Source of the DNA: Alphaproteobacteria bacterium
GTDB lineage: Bacteria; Pseudomonadota; Alphaproteobacteria; Puniceispirillales; UBA1172
DNA length: 19,654 nucleotides
Direction: 5' to 3'
Assembly: GCA_021296375.1 (NCBI GenBank)
Contig: JAGWAQ010000010.1
Coordinates: forward strand, 1-19,654
Shown: piece by piece, positions 1 through 6,614 of the stretch
Layout of the letters: the number at the start of each line of letters is the position of its first letter
Numbering within the stretch: the first letter of the stretch is position 1
Translations under genes and position numbers: made by a program
Notes under the pieces: model-generated
Told to the model about the DNA's origin: nothing
Databases searched by the model: none
The model's input: only the letters and a program-made list of their open reading frames with translations

Positions 1-240
1 CACCACTTTGAGCGGCAGGCCCTTGCGCTGATATTGCCATTTGATGGGGAAGTCCCGCCCCGGCCCGGCGCGCATGTTAACGAGATTTGATATCAGCGTC
101 ACAATCCGCGGGATTTCAAGATTGGTGCCGCGAATGGAACTGCGGTTTTCCTGGGCCGCGACGATGGCAGCATTGGCGGATAAAATGGCCGTCACAGCGA
201 TAATGGTCAACTTCAGGATATTTCTGGATTTACTCAACAT
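1..240 (-). CDS. Secreted bacterial SH3-domain protein (N-terminal part, cut by window edge)
   Basis: An open frame reads leftward from an ATG at 240 to the window edge without a stop (80 codons seen). Residues 1-29 look like a Sec signal peptide: basic residues K4, R6 and K10, a hydrophobic core, then small residues ending VAA before Q30. Residues about 45-80 carry a pattern typical of the bacterial SH3 family (SH3_4/DUF1058 type), VNMRAGPG followed by FPIKWQYQRKGLPL. Such proteins are exported and are thought to bind envelope components, but the exact role is not known. The upstream Shine-Dalgarno is weak. The gene is divergent from the 2-hydroxyacid dehydrogenase and shares a 212-bp spacer with it. 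The C-terminal part is outside the window, so total length is unknown. Confidence 0.8.
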   Translation of the reverse strand, partial: MLSKSRNILKLTIIAVTAILSANAAIVAAQENRSSIRGTNLEIPRIVTLISNLVNMRAGPGRDFPIKWQYQRKGLPLKVV

Positions 241-452
241 AACCACCACTTGACCTGCTAACCGTTCGGGTAGGAGAAGACTATATGACAAATTGAACTT
301 CAGATAAACAGCCCCATATAAACCCCATATAAACTGTTGTGTCAAAACAGCAGGCGATGCGGGTTTATGTGGACTTTTTCAGGTGGTGATGATACCCATT
401 TCGGTACTATTTTCTTCTTCGTATCGCTTCTAACATTAAGGACGTAAAGCTG
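241..452. promoter_or_regulatory. Divergent intergenic region with an 11-bp tandem repeat and a candidate promoter
   Basis: This 212-bp spacer separates the SH3 gene (-) from the dehydrogenase (+). For the + strand, TTGAAC at 293-298 lies 18 bp before TATAAA at 317-322, a fair sigma-70-like pair. That -10 sits in the first copy of a perfect 11-bp direct repeat, CCCCATATAAA, at 312-322 and 323-333. The dehydrogenase ATG at 453 is preceded by AAGGA at 438-442. No convincing promoter was found for the minus-strand gene. Confidence 0.4.
312..333. repeat. Perfect 11-bp tandem repeat, two copies
   Basis: CCCCATATAAA occurs twice with no gap (312-322, 323-333). The period is close to one DNA helical turn and each copy carries a -10-like CATATAAA. 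It may be a slippage product or a paired binding site; the sequence does not decide. Confidence 0.85.
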
Positions 453-1439
453 ATGGCTGTGTCAAAACCTTTGGTGACCTTAACGCGGAAACTGCCCGAT
501 TCTGTTGAAACGCGCATGCGTGAATTGTTTGATGCCAAGCTGAACGATAATGACATTCCCTTCACACAGGATGAGCTGAAACAAGCTGTTGCCGAAGCTC
601 ATGTGCTGGTGCCAACCGTCACCGATCGTATCGACGCTGAGGTGATCGCCGCCGCCGGCAAAAACCTCAAGCTGATCGCGTCTTTCGGCACAGGGGTTGA
701 CCATATTGACCTTAAAGCCGCCCGTGAAGCAGGGATCACCGTCACCAACACCCCCGGGGTGTTGACGGAAGATACCGCCGATGTTGCCATGGCGCTTATT
801 CTTTCTGTGCCGCGTCGCCTGACCGAAGGTGATGCGCTGGTGCGCGAAGGCGGCTGGACGGGCTGGTCCCCAACCGGCATGCTTGGCCACCGCATCAACG
901 GCAAGCGGTTGGGGATTATCGGCATGGGGCGGATTGGGCAGGCGATTGCCCGCCGTGCGCGCGGTTTCGGCATGTCGATCCATTACCACAACCGCCGCCC
1001 CGTTCATGCGGATACCGAAGCTGAACTCGAGGCCACCCATTGGGAAGACCTTGGCCAGATGTTGAGCCGAATGGATATTATTTCCGTCAATTGCCCCCAT
1101 ACGGAAGCCACCCATCATCTGTTGTCACGGGAAAAGCTGGAGATGATCCAGAGCCACGCTTATCTCGTCAACACCTCTCGCGGGGAAGTGGTGGATGAAG
1201 CGGCGCTGGCGGAATTGCTGGCGTCACGCCAGATCGCCGGTGCCGGGCTTGATGTTTATGAAAACGAACCGGCCATCCACCCTGATCTGACGGGCCTGAA
1301 AAATGTTGTGCTGTTGCCGCATATCGGCTCGGCGACAATCGAAGGCCGCCTCAGCATGGGGGATAAGGTCATCATCAATATCCAGACCTTTAACGACGGC
1401 CACACCCCGCCGGACCGTGTCATTGAAGTGATGATCTGA
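453..1439 (+). CDS. D-isomer-specific 2-hydroxyacid dehydrogenase (glyoxylate/hydroxypyruvate reductase type)
   Basis: The 328-residue product has the usual length and layout of NAD(P)-dependent D-2-hydroxyacid dehydrogenases. A split substrate domain (about 1-103 and the C-terminus) surrounds a Rossmann domain. Visible are the dinucleotide loop GMGRIG (157-162), the substrate-binding arginine R243 in TSRGE, the glutamate E272 in DVYENEP and the catalytic histidine H290 in LPHIGSAT, i.e. the full Arg-Glu-His set. The enzyme should reduce a small 2-keto acid such as glyoxylate or hydroxypyruvate in the cytoplasm; the exact substrate cannot be read from sequence. The start at 453 is supported by AAGGA ten bases upstream. 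Its TGA is directly followed by the stop of the convergent moeB-like gene, leaving no room for a terminator. Confidence 0.92.
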   Translation: MAVSKPLVTLTRKLPDSVETRMRELFDAKLNDNDIPFTQDELKQAVAEAHVLVPTVTDRIDAEVIAAAGKNLKLIASFGTGVDHIDLKAAREAGITVTNTPGVLTEDTADVAMALILSVPRRLTEGDALVREGGWTGWSPTGMLGHRINGKRLGIIGMGRIGQAIARRARGFGMSIHYHNRRPVHADTEAELEATHWEDLGQMLSRMDIISVNCPHTEATHHLLSREKLEMIQSHAYLVNTSRGEVVDEAALAELLASRQIAGAGLDVYENEPAIHPDLTGLKNVVLLPHIGSATIEGRLSMGDKVIINIQTFNDGHTPPDRVIEVMI

Positions 1440-2222
1440 TCAGCCGTCACCGCAAGTGGGGCAATCGACCTGCTTGGTGACGTTAATGACAGTGGTCATC
1501 AGGTTAAAGCCATCATAAAGCAGCAATTTGCCGTCAAGCCGTTCCCCCAGCACCGTGTCGGGGGCGAGGATCTGTTTGATTGCCTCCAGTGCCATGATAC
1601 TGCCGATGACGCCAGTCACCGGGCCTAAAATCCCCGCTTCACTGCAGCCCGGGGCCAATTCCGCCCCGGCGTGACCCGGGAACAGGCAGCGGTAACAGGG
1701 GGCGGTCTTGTCCACCCCACTGCGGAAACTGGCGACCTGCCCTTCCATCCGCACGGCGCCGCCAAAAACCAGCGGCACCCCGTGATTATGGGCGGCTTGA
1801 TTGGCGGCAAGGCGGGTGTCGGGGTTATCCGACGCATCGATGATGACCGTCACCTCGTCAAGCGTCTCGGCGGGGGTGTCGGCAGAAAAACGGGCCGAAA
1901 TGGCGTTGATCCGAATCAGCGGATTCAGCGCCATCAGGCTTGTTTTGGCGGAGTTGACCTTGTTCTGGCCAAGGCGGGGGGTCGTGTGAATGACCTGGCG
2001 GTTAAGGTTGGTGAGATCAATGGTGTCATCGTCCATGATGGTGATGGTGCCCAGGCCCGCCGCCGCAAGATACTGCAGAACCGGCGCCCCCAGCCCCCCC
2101 GCCCCGATCACCAGCGCATGGGCAGATTTCAGGGTCAGCTGATGGTCTTCATCGAAAGACGGCAGGATCAATTGCCGGGCATAGCGATGCAGTTCATCAT
2201 CATCAAGATCATCTGTGGTCAT
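1440..2222 (-). CDS. moeB: MoeB/ThiF/HesA-family E1-like adenylyltransferase
   Basis: This 260-residue protein matches the bacterial E1-like family that adenylates the C-terminal glycine of a small ubiquitin-like sulfur carrier (MoaD in molybdopterin synthesis, ThiS in thiamine synthesis). It shows R15 in YARQ, the nucleotide loop GAGGLG (40-45), the arginine segment NLNRQ (72-76), K88, the DASDN turn (129-133), zinc pairs C176/C179 and C254/C257, and C193 in the PGCSEAGILGP segment that corresponds to the reactive cysteine of ThiF-type enzymes. It lacks a rhodanese domain, so it is the short MoeB/ThiF form. MoeB and ThiF cannot be separated here; moeB is the usual name in this context. Its ATG comes two bases after the dut stop, with AGGA inside the end of dut, so it is probably co-translated with coaBC-dut. 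Confidence 0.9.
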   Translation of the reverse strand: MTTDDLDDDELHRYARQLILPSFDEDHQLTLKSAHALVIGAGGLGAPVLQYLAAAGLGTITIMDDDTIDLTNLNRQVIHTTPRLGQNKVNSAKTSLMALNPLIRINAISARFSADTPAETLDEVTVIIDASDNPDTRLAANQAAHNHGVPLVFGGAVRMEGQVASFRSGVDKTAPCYRCLFPGHAGAELAPGCSEAGILGPVTGVIGSIMALEAIKQILAPDTVLGERLDGKLLLYDGFNLMTTVINVTKQVDCPTCGDG

Positions 2223-2224
2223 AT

Positions 2225-2677
2225 TTATTGTCCTGTTGAGCCGAACCCGCCCGACCCGCGGGCGGTGGCATCAAGGCGGTCGACCTCTGCCCAGGTGGCG
2301 AGGGTAACGGGCGCCACCACCATCTGGGCGATCCGCATGCCGCGCTCGATTTCAACCGCTTGATCACCAAGATTGATGAGCAAGACCTTGACCTCACCGC
2401 GATAATCACTGTCGATGGTTCCCGGCGCATTGGCGACGGTCAATCCATGCTTGAAGGCCAGGCCCGATCGCGGCCGCACCTGCGCTTCGTACCCTTGGGG
2501 GATGGCGATTTGCAACCCCGTCGGGACCGCTTCACGTTGCATCGGCGCAAGGGTGATGGGCTCGGCAATAGCGGCGCGCAGATCCATCCCCGCCGCGCCA
2601 GCGCTTTCGTAGCTCGGCAAGTCGATCCCGTCGCTATGGGGCAAGCGCTGGATTGAAATAGGTATCGCTTCAGCCAT
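2225..2677 (-). CDS. dut: Deoxyuridine 5'-triphosphate nucleotidohydrolase (dUTPase)
   Basis: The 150-residue product is a complete trimeric dUTPase, which hydrolyses dUTP to dUMP and pyrophosphate, keeps uracil out of DNA and supplies dUMP for thymidylate synthesis. All five family motifs are visible: I, AGAAGMDLRA (26-35); II, PRSGLAFKHG (69-78); III, APGTIDSDYRGE (84-95) with the catalytic aspartate and the uracil-pocket tyrosine; IV, GMRIAQMVV (113-121); V, RGSGGFGSTG (140-149), the mobile C-terminal arm. The start overlaps the end of coaBC by 8 bp and is preceded by AAGGAG (2685-2690 on the plus strand), so translation is likely coupled. A coaBC-dut pair is common in proteobacteria. Confidence 0.96.
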   Translation of the reverse strand: MAEAIPISIQRLPHSDGIDLPSYESAGAAGMDLRAAIAEPITLAPMQREAVPTGLQIAIPQGYEAQVRPRSGLAFKHGLTVANAPGTIDSDYRGEVKVLLINLGDQAVEIERGMRIAQMVVAPVTLATWAEVDRLDATARGSGGFGSTGQ

Positions 2678-4142
2678 GGGTCAGCTCCTTGATCATTTCC
2701 GTCGCCAGATGTTCAGCGACCGCATGTTTCGTCATTCGCGGCCAGGTGACGGCGCCCTTGGCGGTGATGAAATGCACCTGATTGTCATCAGCCCCGAAGA
2801 CCGGCGCTTCAGCCCCGACGTCATTGGCCAGTATCCAGTCGCAGCCTTTGCGGCGGCGTTTGTCATCGCCATGGGCAACCGGGGTTTCGGTTTCCGCCGC
2901 GAACCCCACCACCAGTTTCGGCCGCTGGGGGTGGCCGCTGATGGTGGCCAGAATATCGGGATTTTCCACAAATGTCAGGGCCGGGGGTTGCCCCGGGGTT
3001 TTCTTGAGCTTGGCCTTGCCGGCGCCATCGACGGCCCAATCCGCGACAGCCGCGGCACAGATAACGGCATCTGCTGGCAGGGCATTTAGCGTCGCTGAAA
3101 GCATTTCTTTGGCGGTGGTGACGCGGATGACATCAGCGCCAGCAGGGGGCGGCAGATCAACCGGGCCTGAAATCAGCGTCACTTCGGCGCCATGGCGGGC
3201 CAGCACTTCGGCAATCGCCTGGCCTTGCTTGCCGGAGGACCGGTTGGCGATGTAACGGACGCCATCGATCGGTTCATGGGTTGGCCCGCTGGTGACAACA
3301 ATCCGCCGGTTTTTCAACGGGGTCTGGCCAGGCAGCATCTGTTCGGCCATGGATAAAATCGCCATAGGGTCAACTAGCCGCCCGGCCCCTTCTTCGCCGC
3401 AGGCGGTGTCGCCGCTGTCGGGGCCGATTATCCGCATGCCGCGTGATTTCAGGGTTTCGGCATTGGCACGGGTGGCGGGATTGGCCCACATATGCGGGTT
3501 CATGGCCGGGGCGATCAGGATCGGCGCGCCGGTCGCCAGCACGGCGGTGGTGGCGAGATCATCGCTCATCCCCTGGGCCATCCGTGCCATGATATTGGCC
3601 GTGGCAGGGGCGACCACCACCAGATCAGCGTCACGCGCAAGGCGGATATGCCCCATTTCCGCTTCATCGGTAAGGGAGAAAAGGTCGGTGTAGGTTTTCT
3701 CACCGGACAGGGCGCTTACCGACAGGGGGGTGACGAATTGCGCGCCGCCTTTGGTCATGATGACGCGCACTTGCCAGCCCTTGTCTTTCATCCGGCGGAT
3801 CAATTCAAGCGCTTTATAGGCGGCGATGCCGCCGCTGATGATAAGCAGGATGGAGGGCGCGGTAACCCCACCCGATGAGGCGGCGGATGAGGCGGTGGAT
3901 GAGGCGGCGGTAGAAGCGGTGGTTTGGGGGGATGATGCCTCGGCAACCGCGCCGATCAACTCAAGGGTTTCAGGGTCGACCTGAACACCGCGGGCCTTCA
4001 GGGCTTGCCAGATCTTGACTCGGGCGTATTCGGGAAAAGCGCCACGGATGCGGTAATTGCTGACCGCGCTTGGCCCCACCCCGAGCAAGGCCTGGACCGC
4101 GGAAGCCCCCCCAAGCTGGTCAATAATGGCATCGATATTCAT
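2670..4142 (-). CDS. coaBC: HTH-CoaBC fusion: Cro-like DNA-binding domain + phosphopantothenoylcysteine decarboxylase/phosphopantothenate-cysteine ligase
   Basis: The 490-residue protein is longer than ordinary CoaBC (about 400). Residues 1-65 resemble a small Cro/YdaS-type helix-turn-helix, with LGGASAVQALLGVGPSAV then SNYRIRG as the likely recognition helix. Residues about 68-94 are an Ala/Ser/Thr/Gly linker made by a 12-bp DNA repeat. From about 96 a complete CoaC flavoprotein follows: SGGIAAYK (103-110), catalytic H165 in MGHIRLARDADL, PAMNPHMW (212-219), C248 in ACGEEGAGRL. Then CoaB: VTSGPTHEPIDGVRYIANRS from 283, SSGK (302-305), KLKK (378-381), ENPDIL. The enzyme joins cysteine to 4'-phosphopantothenate and decarboxylates the product in coenzyme A synthesis. 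The start ATG has AGGA seven bases upstream. No ATG, GTG or TTG lies between the linker and the CoaC domain, so the fusion is not a mis-called start. It heads coaBC-dut-moeB. Confidence 0.93.
   Translation of the reverse strand: MNIDAIIDQLGGASAVQALLGVGPSAVSNYRIRGAFPEYARVKIWQALKARGVQVDPETLELIGAVAEASSPQTTASTAASSTASSAASSGGVTAPSILLIISGGIAAYKALELIRRMKDKGWQVRVIMTKGGAQFVTPLSVSALSGEKTYTDLFSLTDEAEMGHIRLARDADLVVVAPATANIMARMAQGMSDDLATTAVLATGAPILIAPAMNPHMWANPATRANAETLKSRGMRIIGPDSGDTACGEEGAGRLVDPMAILSMAEQMLPGQTPLKNRRIVVTSGPTHEPIDGVRYIANRSSGKQGQAIAEVLARHGAEVTLISGPVDLPPPAGADVIRVTTAKEMLSATLNALPADAVICAAAVADWAVDGAGKAKLKKTPGQPPALTFVENPDILATISGHPQRPKLVVGFAAETETPVAHGDDKRRRKGCDWILANDVGAEAPVFGADDNQVHFITAKGAVTWPRMTKHAVAEHLATEMIKELTHG
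3874..3921. repeat. 12-bp imperfect tandem repeat (x4) encoding the Ala/Ser/Thr linker of HTH-CoaBC
   Basis: On the plus strand the units are GATGAGGCGGCG, GATGAGGCGGTG, GATGAGGCGGCG and a diverged GTAGAAGCGGTG. Read from the minus strand in the coaBC frame they give repeating Ala/Thr-Ala-Ser-Ser tetrapeptides. The period is a multiple of three, so copy changes keep the frame and only alter linker length. Confidence 0.85.
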
Positions 4143-4170
4143 TCGCTTGTCCTGCGTAATTTCGATTTGT

Positions 4171-4185
4171 GTGAAGTATATTCAC
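4171..4185. promoter_or_regulatory. Operator-like palindrome 1 upstream of coaBC
   Basis: GTGAAGTATATTCAC is a 5-bp inverted repeat (GTGAA/TTCAC) around a 5-bp AT-rich centre. It starts just downstream of the expected coaBC transcription start (about 4189), where a bound protein would block transcription. The outer arms are identical to those of the second palindrome 52 bp away. Confidence 0.6.
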
Positions 4186-4195
4186 GCTTTGTGTA

Positions 4196-4201
4196 ATTAT
4201 A
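4196..4201 (-). promoter_or_regulatory. coaBC: Candidate -10 box of the coaBC promoter
   Basis: Read on the minus strand this is a consensus TATAAT in a very AT-rich stretch (4190-4222). No good -35 hexamer lies at 16-18 bp; TTGAAA is only 10 bp upstream. It lies between the two GTGAA-N5-TTCAC palindromes and would place the start near 4189, leaving a leader of about 46 nt with AGGA before the coaBC ATG. Confidence 0.5.
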
Positions 4202-4220
4202 ATAAATATTATTTCAAAAA

Positions 4221-4239
4221 TTGTGAACTTAATTCACAA
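4221..4239. promoter_or_regulatory. Operator-like palindrome 2, over the ubiB stop codon
   Basis: TTGTGAACTTAATTCACAA is a perfect 7-bp inverted repeat around a 5-bp centre, with the same GTGAA/TTCAC arms as palindrome 1 and a centre-to-centre distance of 52 bp, about five helical turns. Relative to the candidate coaBC start its centre lies near -41. It contains the ubiB stop codon (4229-4231). It resembles a CRP/FNR site but has 7 bp rather than 6 between TGTGA and TCACA. Confidence 0.6.
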
Positions 4240-5779
4240 AATATACAACAGCGGCAACCGCCACCGCCACCACCAGATGGCTCCATGTGAAGCCATGGCG
4301 GTTTAATCCATGGCGGGTCAAGCCATATCGGGCTGAATTGCTTCGGGGGTGGTCAGCTTCGGCCTGACGTTCCATGTGGTCAAGCAGGGTTTCCGCGCGA
4401 TCCATCAATTCCGGCAAGCGCAAGCCAAAGCTCAGGGCTTTATCGGCGATGGTGCTGATTTGCGTCAGCCAACTGTCCTTGTCTTCCGCCCATTCCGCCG
4501 CCAGATCACGGGCAATTGGCCACATATTGGCATCGGGGTTCAATTGCCGCCCCACGCCTTCCGCCATCACCATGGTTTTTTGAAGCAGGGTAAATTGCGG
4601 CTGGACCTCAACATGGTAGCGGCGCGCAAGGCCGAAGATCTGGCCAAGAATAGTGCCGACCGACACATCCCCCATGGGTTGATCCATAACAGGTTCAGTG
4701 ACAGCGCGGATCGCCTGGGCAAAACCTTCAAGGGAGACGTCTTGCCCGATCATGCCAGCGTCGCGGTGCAGCTGGGCGACCTGCTGGTAATCGCGATCAA
4801 GGATCGCCATCAGCAGGCGGGCAAGAAACATCCGGTCATTGAGGCTTAAATCCCCCATGATGCCGAAATCAATCGGCACCAACACGCCGTCATCGCGAAT
4901 AAAGATATTGCCCGGGTGCATGTCGGCGTGGAAAAACCCGTCACGGAAAACCTGGAAGAAGAACGATTTGGCGGCGATGGTGGTCAGGTCATCAATGGTG
5001 TGGCCTTTGGCCAGCAAAGCCTCGCGGTCATCGATTCGGGTGCCGACGACTCGCTCGATCACCAGCACATGCTCCGTCGTCAAGGCCCATTCGATGGCAG
5101 GCACATGGATGCCCTCGTCCTTGGCGTGATTGTCCTTGAGTTTAGAAGCCGACGCCCCCTCAAGCCGAAGATCAAGCTCAACATCAGAATAATGGGCGAA
5201 CTGATCAACAGCATGGGTCAATTTCAGCCGCTTCGTGGCAGGGGCGATGGCCTCCAGCAGACGCGCCATGCTGCGGAAGAAACGGATGTCGCGTTCAAGC
5301 TTGGCGCGAATCCCCGGGCGGAGGATTTTTACCGCCACGTCGCGGCCATCCTTAAGCGTCGCGAAATGCACCTGGGCGATGGAAGCGGCGGCGACGGGAT
5401 CATCCTCAAAACGGGCGAAGACATCATCAATATCCTGGCCCAGTTCACGGGCAAGGGTGCGGCGCGCCACCGGTGACGGGAAAGGGTCAAGCTGATCCTG
5501 AAGCAGGGCAAGGTCACGCGCGACGTCAGCCCCCATCAGATCAGCGCGCGTTGAAAGCGCTTGCCCGAATTTGATGAACCCCGGCCCAAGGCTGGTCAGG
5601 GCATGGGCCAGCGCGACCCCGGGGCGATCAGGGTTGCGGCGCGCGATCAGGCGATCAAACCCCCGCATCAATGACCGCAGCCATGACGGCAGAAGATGGA
5701 CATGGGCAAGATGGCCGAACACACCGCCACGGCTCAAATGCCAGGCGACGGAAGGGAGTCGGAAGATCAGCGTCATCAT
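4229..5779 (-). CDS. ubiB: UbiB, ABC1/ADCK-family atypical kinase of ubiquinone biosynthesis
   Basis: The 516-residue product is a member of the ABC1/COQ8/UbiB protein-kinase-like family, needed for ubiquinone synthesis and acting at the inner membrane. Seen in order are KFGQ (70-73), the alanine-rich loop AAASIAQVH (130-138), the VAVK lysine (K151), the E-x-D pair E201/D203, HADMHPGN (284-291) and DFG (304-306). A C-terminal transmembrane helix spans about 499-515. The ATG at 5779 overlaps the ubiE stop as TGATG and has GGAAG upstream; a TTG seven codons earlier is less likely. Just before the membrane helix is a threefold 15-bp repeat (RYGLT, RHGLN, RHGFT). The stop lies inside an operator-like palindrome belonging to the coaBC control region. 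Confidence 0.94.
   Translation of the reverse strand: MMTLIFRLPSVAWHLSRGGVFGHLAHVHLLPSWLRSLMRGFDRLIARRNPDRPGVALAHALTSLGPGFIKFGQALSTRADLMGADVARDLALLQDQLDPFPSPVARRTLARELGQDIDDVFARFEDDPVAAASIAQVHFATLKDGRDVAVKILRPGIRAKLERDIRFFRSMARLLEAIAPATKRLKLTHAVDQFAHYSDVELDLRLEGASASKLKDNHAKDEGIHVPAIEWALTTEHVLVIERVVGTRIDDREALLAKGHTIDDLTTIAAKSFFFQVFRDGFFHADMHPGNIFIRDDGVLVPIDFGIMGDLSLNDRMFLARLLMAILDRDYQQVAQLHRDAGMIGQDVSLEGFAQAIRAVTEPVMDQPMGDVSVGTILGQIFGLARRYHVEVQPQFTLLQKTMVMAEGVGRQLNPDANMWPIARDLAAEWAEDKDSWLTQISTIADKALSFGLRLPELMDRAETLLDHMERQAEADHPRSNSARYGLTRHGLNRHGFTWSHLVVAVAVAAVVYFVN
4286..4330. repeat. 15-bp imperfect tandem repeat (x3) in the 3' end of ubiB
   Basis: Units at 4316-4330, 4301-4315 and 4286-4300 (minus-strand order) encode RYGLT, RHGLN and RHGFT just before the C-terminal membrane helix. 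Copies two and three share CGCCATGG. The repeat is in frame. Confidence 0.8.
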
Positions 5780-6573
5780 CAGTCGAGCTTCCAGCCGCAA
5801 TGAATAGCCGCGATGCCCATCGTCAGGTCACGGCATTTGACCCGCGCAAAGCCCGCTTCGGCAAACATCGCGGATAAGGTTTCCTGGTTGGGAAACTTGC
5901 GAATCGATTCAACGAGGTATTGATAGGAGGCGGAATCCCTGGCGATCACCTGGCCGAACCCTGGCAGGGCGGATGACCAGAGGTCATAGATTCGCGCAAG
6001 CGGGGCGGAGCGAACATGGCTGAACTCAAGGCAATAGAATCGCCCCCCGGGCTTCAGCACGCGCAGGGCGTCTTTCAGCGCGTCGAGCCGATTGGTGACG
6101 TTGCGCAACCCGAAAGCAATGGTCATGACATCAGCGCTGGCATCGGCAACGGGAATATGTTCAGCATTGCCCGCCACCCAATCAAGATTGGTCAATTTCT
6201 GCAAATCAGGGCGCTGTTTGCCCGCCAGCATCATCTCGACATTAATATCAATGATGGTGGCTGAGCCGCCGCCACGTTTCAGAAAGCGGCCGGCGATATC
6301 CCCCGTGCCGCCCGCCAGATCAATCAGGTGATGGTCAGGTTTCGGGTTGATCATGTTGATCAGCGTATCTTTCCAGAGCCGGTGGATGCCGAGCGACATG
6401 ACGTCATTCATAACATCATAGGAAGACGCCACGCTGTCAAAGACCTGGCGAACACGCCCCTCCTTCTCAGAAGCCGCAATGGTCTCATAGCCGAAGTCGA
6501 TGGTGTCGGCATCCTGATGCGGGGCATCATCATGCGGGGCGCGGGTGCGAATGGGTCTGGATTTTTCGGTCAT
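5779..6573 (-). CDS. ubiE: UbiE/COQ5 C-methyltransferase (ubiquinone/menaquinone biosynthesis)
   Basis: The 264-residue product is a class I SAM-dependent methyltransferase that C-methylates the benzoquinol ring in ubiquinone synthesis. Diagnostic UbiE/COQ5 segments are YDVMNDVMSLGIHRLWK (52-68), the SAM loop DLAGGTGDIA (85-94), FGLRNVT (154-160), LEFS (182-185), YQYLVESIRKFP (217-228) and the C-terminal IAAIHCGWKLD. The first ~30 residues are a hydrophilic extension not needed for the fold. It is translationally coupled to ubiB by a TGATG overlap. The ATG at 6573 has no clear Shine-Dalgarno. A TATAAA at 6585-6580 (minus) lies only seven bases upstream, which would fit a leaderless transcript. 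It is divergent from mutM with only 41 bp between. Confidence 0.95.
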   Translation of the reverse strand: MTEKSRPIRTRAPHDDAPHQDADTIDFGYETIAASEKEGRVRQVFDSVASSYDVMNDVMSLGIHRLWKDTLINMINPKPDHHLIDLAGGTGDIAGRFLKRGGGSATIIDINVEMMLAGKQRPDLQKLTNLDWVAGNAEHIPVADASADVMTIAFGLRNVTNRLDALKDALRVLKPGGRFYCLEFSHVRSAPLARIYDLWSSALPGFGQVIARDSASYQYLVESIRKFPNQETLSAMFAEAGFARVKCRDLTMGIAAIHCGWKLD

Positions 6574-6614
6574 GAAAGCTTTATATCAAAGCCTGATCAT
6601 ATAAGGAACGTTAA
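6574..6614. promoter_or_regulatory. Short divergent spacer between ubiE and mutM
   Basis: This 41-bp spacer separates divergent starts. It holds AAGGA (6603-6607), the mutM ribosome-binding site, and an AT-rich TATAAA/TTTATA core at 6580-6585 that could be a -10 for ubiE. No matching -35 is clear on either strand, so promoters may extend into the coding ends. Confidence 0.35.

Noticed and set aside
4221..4239. CRP/FNR-family binding site
   Set aside because: TGTGA and TCACA are separated by 7 rather than 6 bp, and the second palindrome lacks the outer A of TCACA, so a different dimeric regulator fits better.
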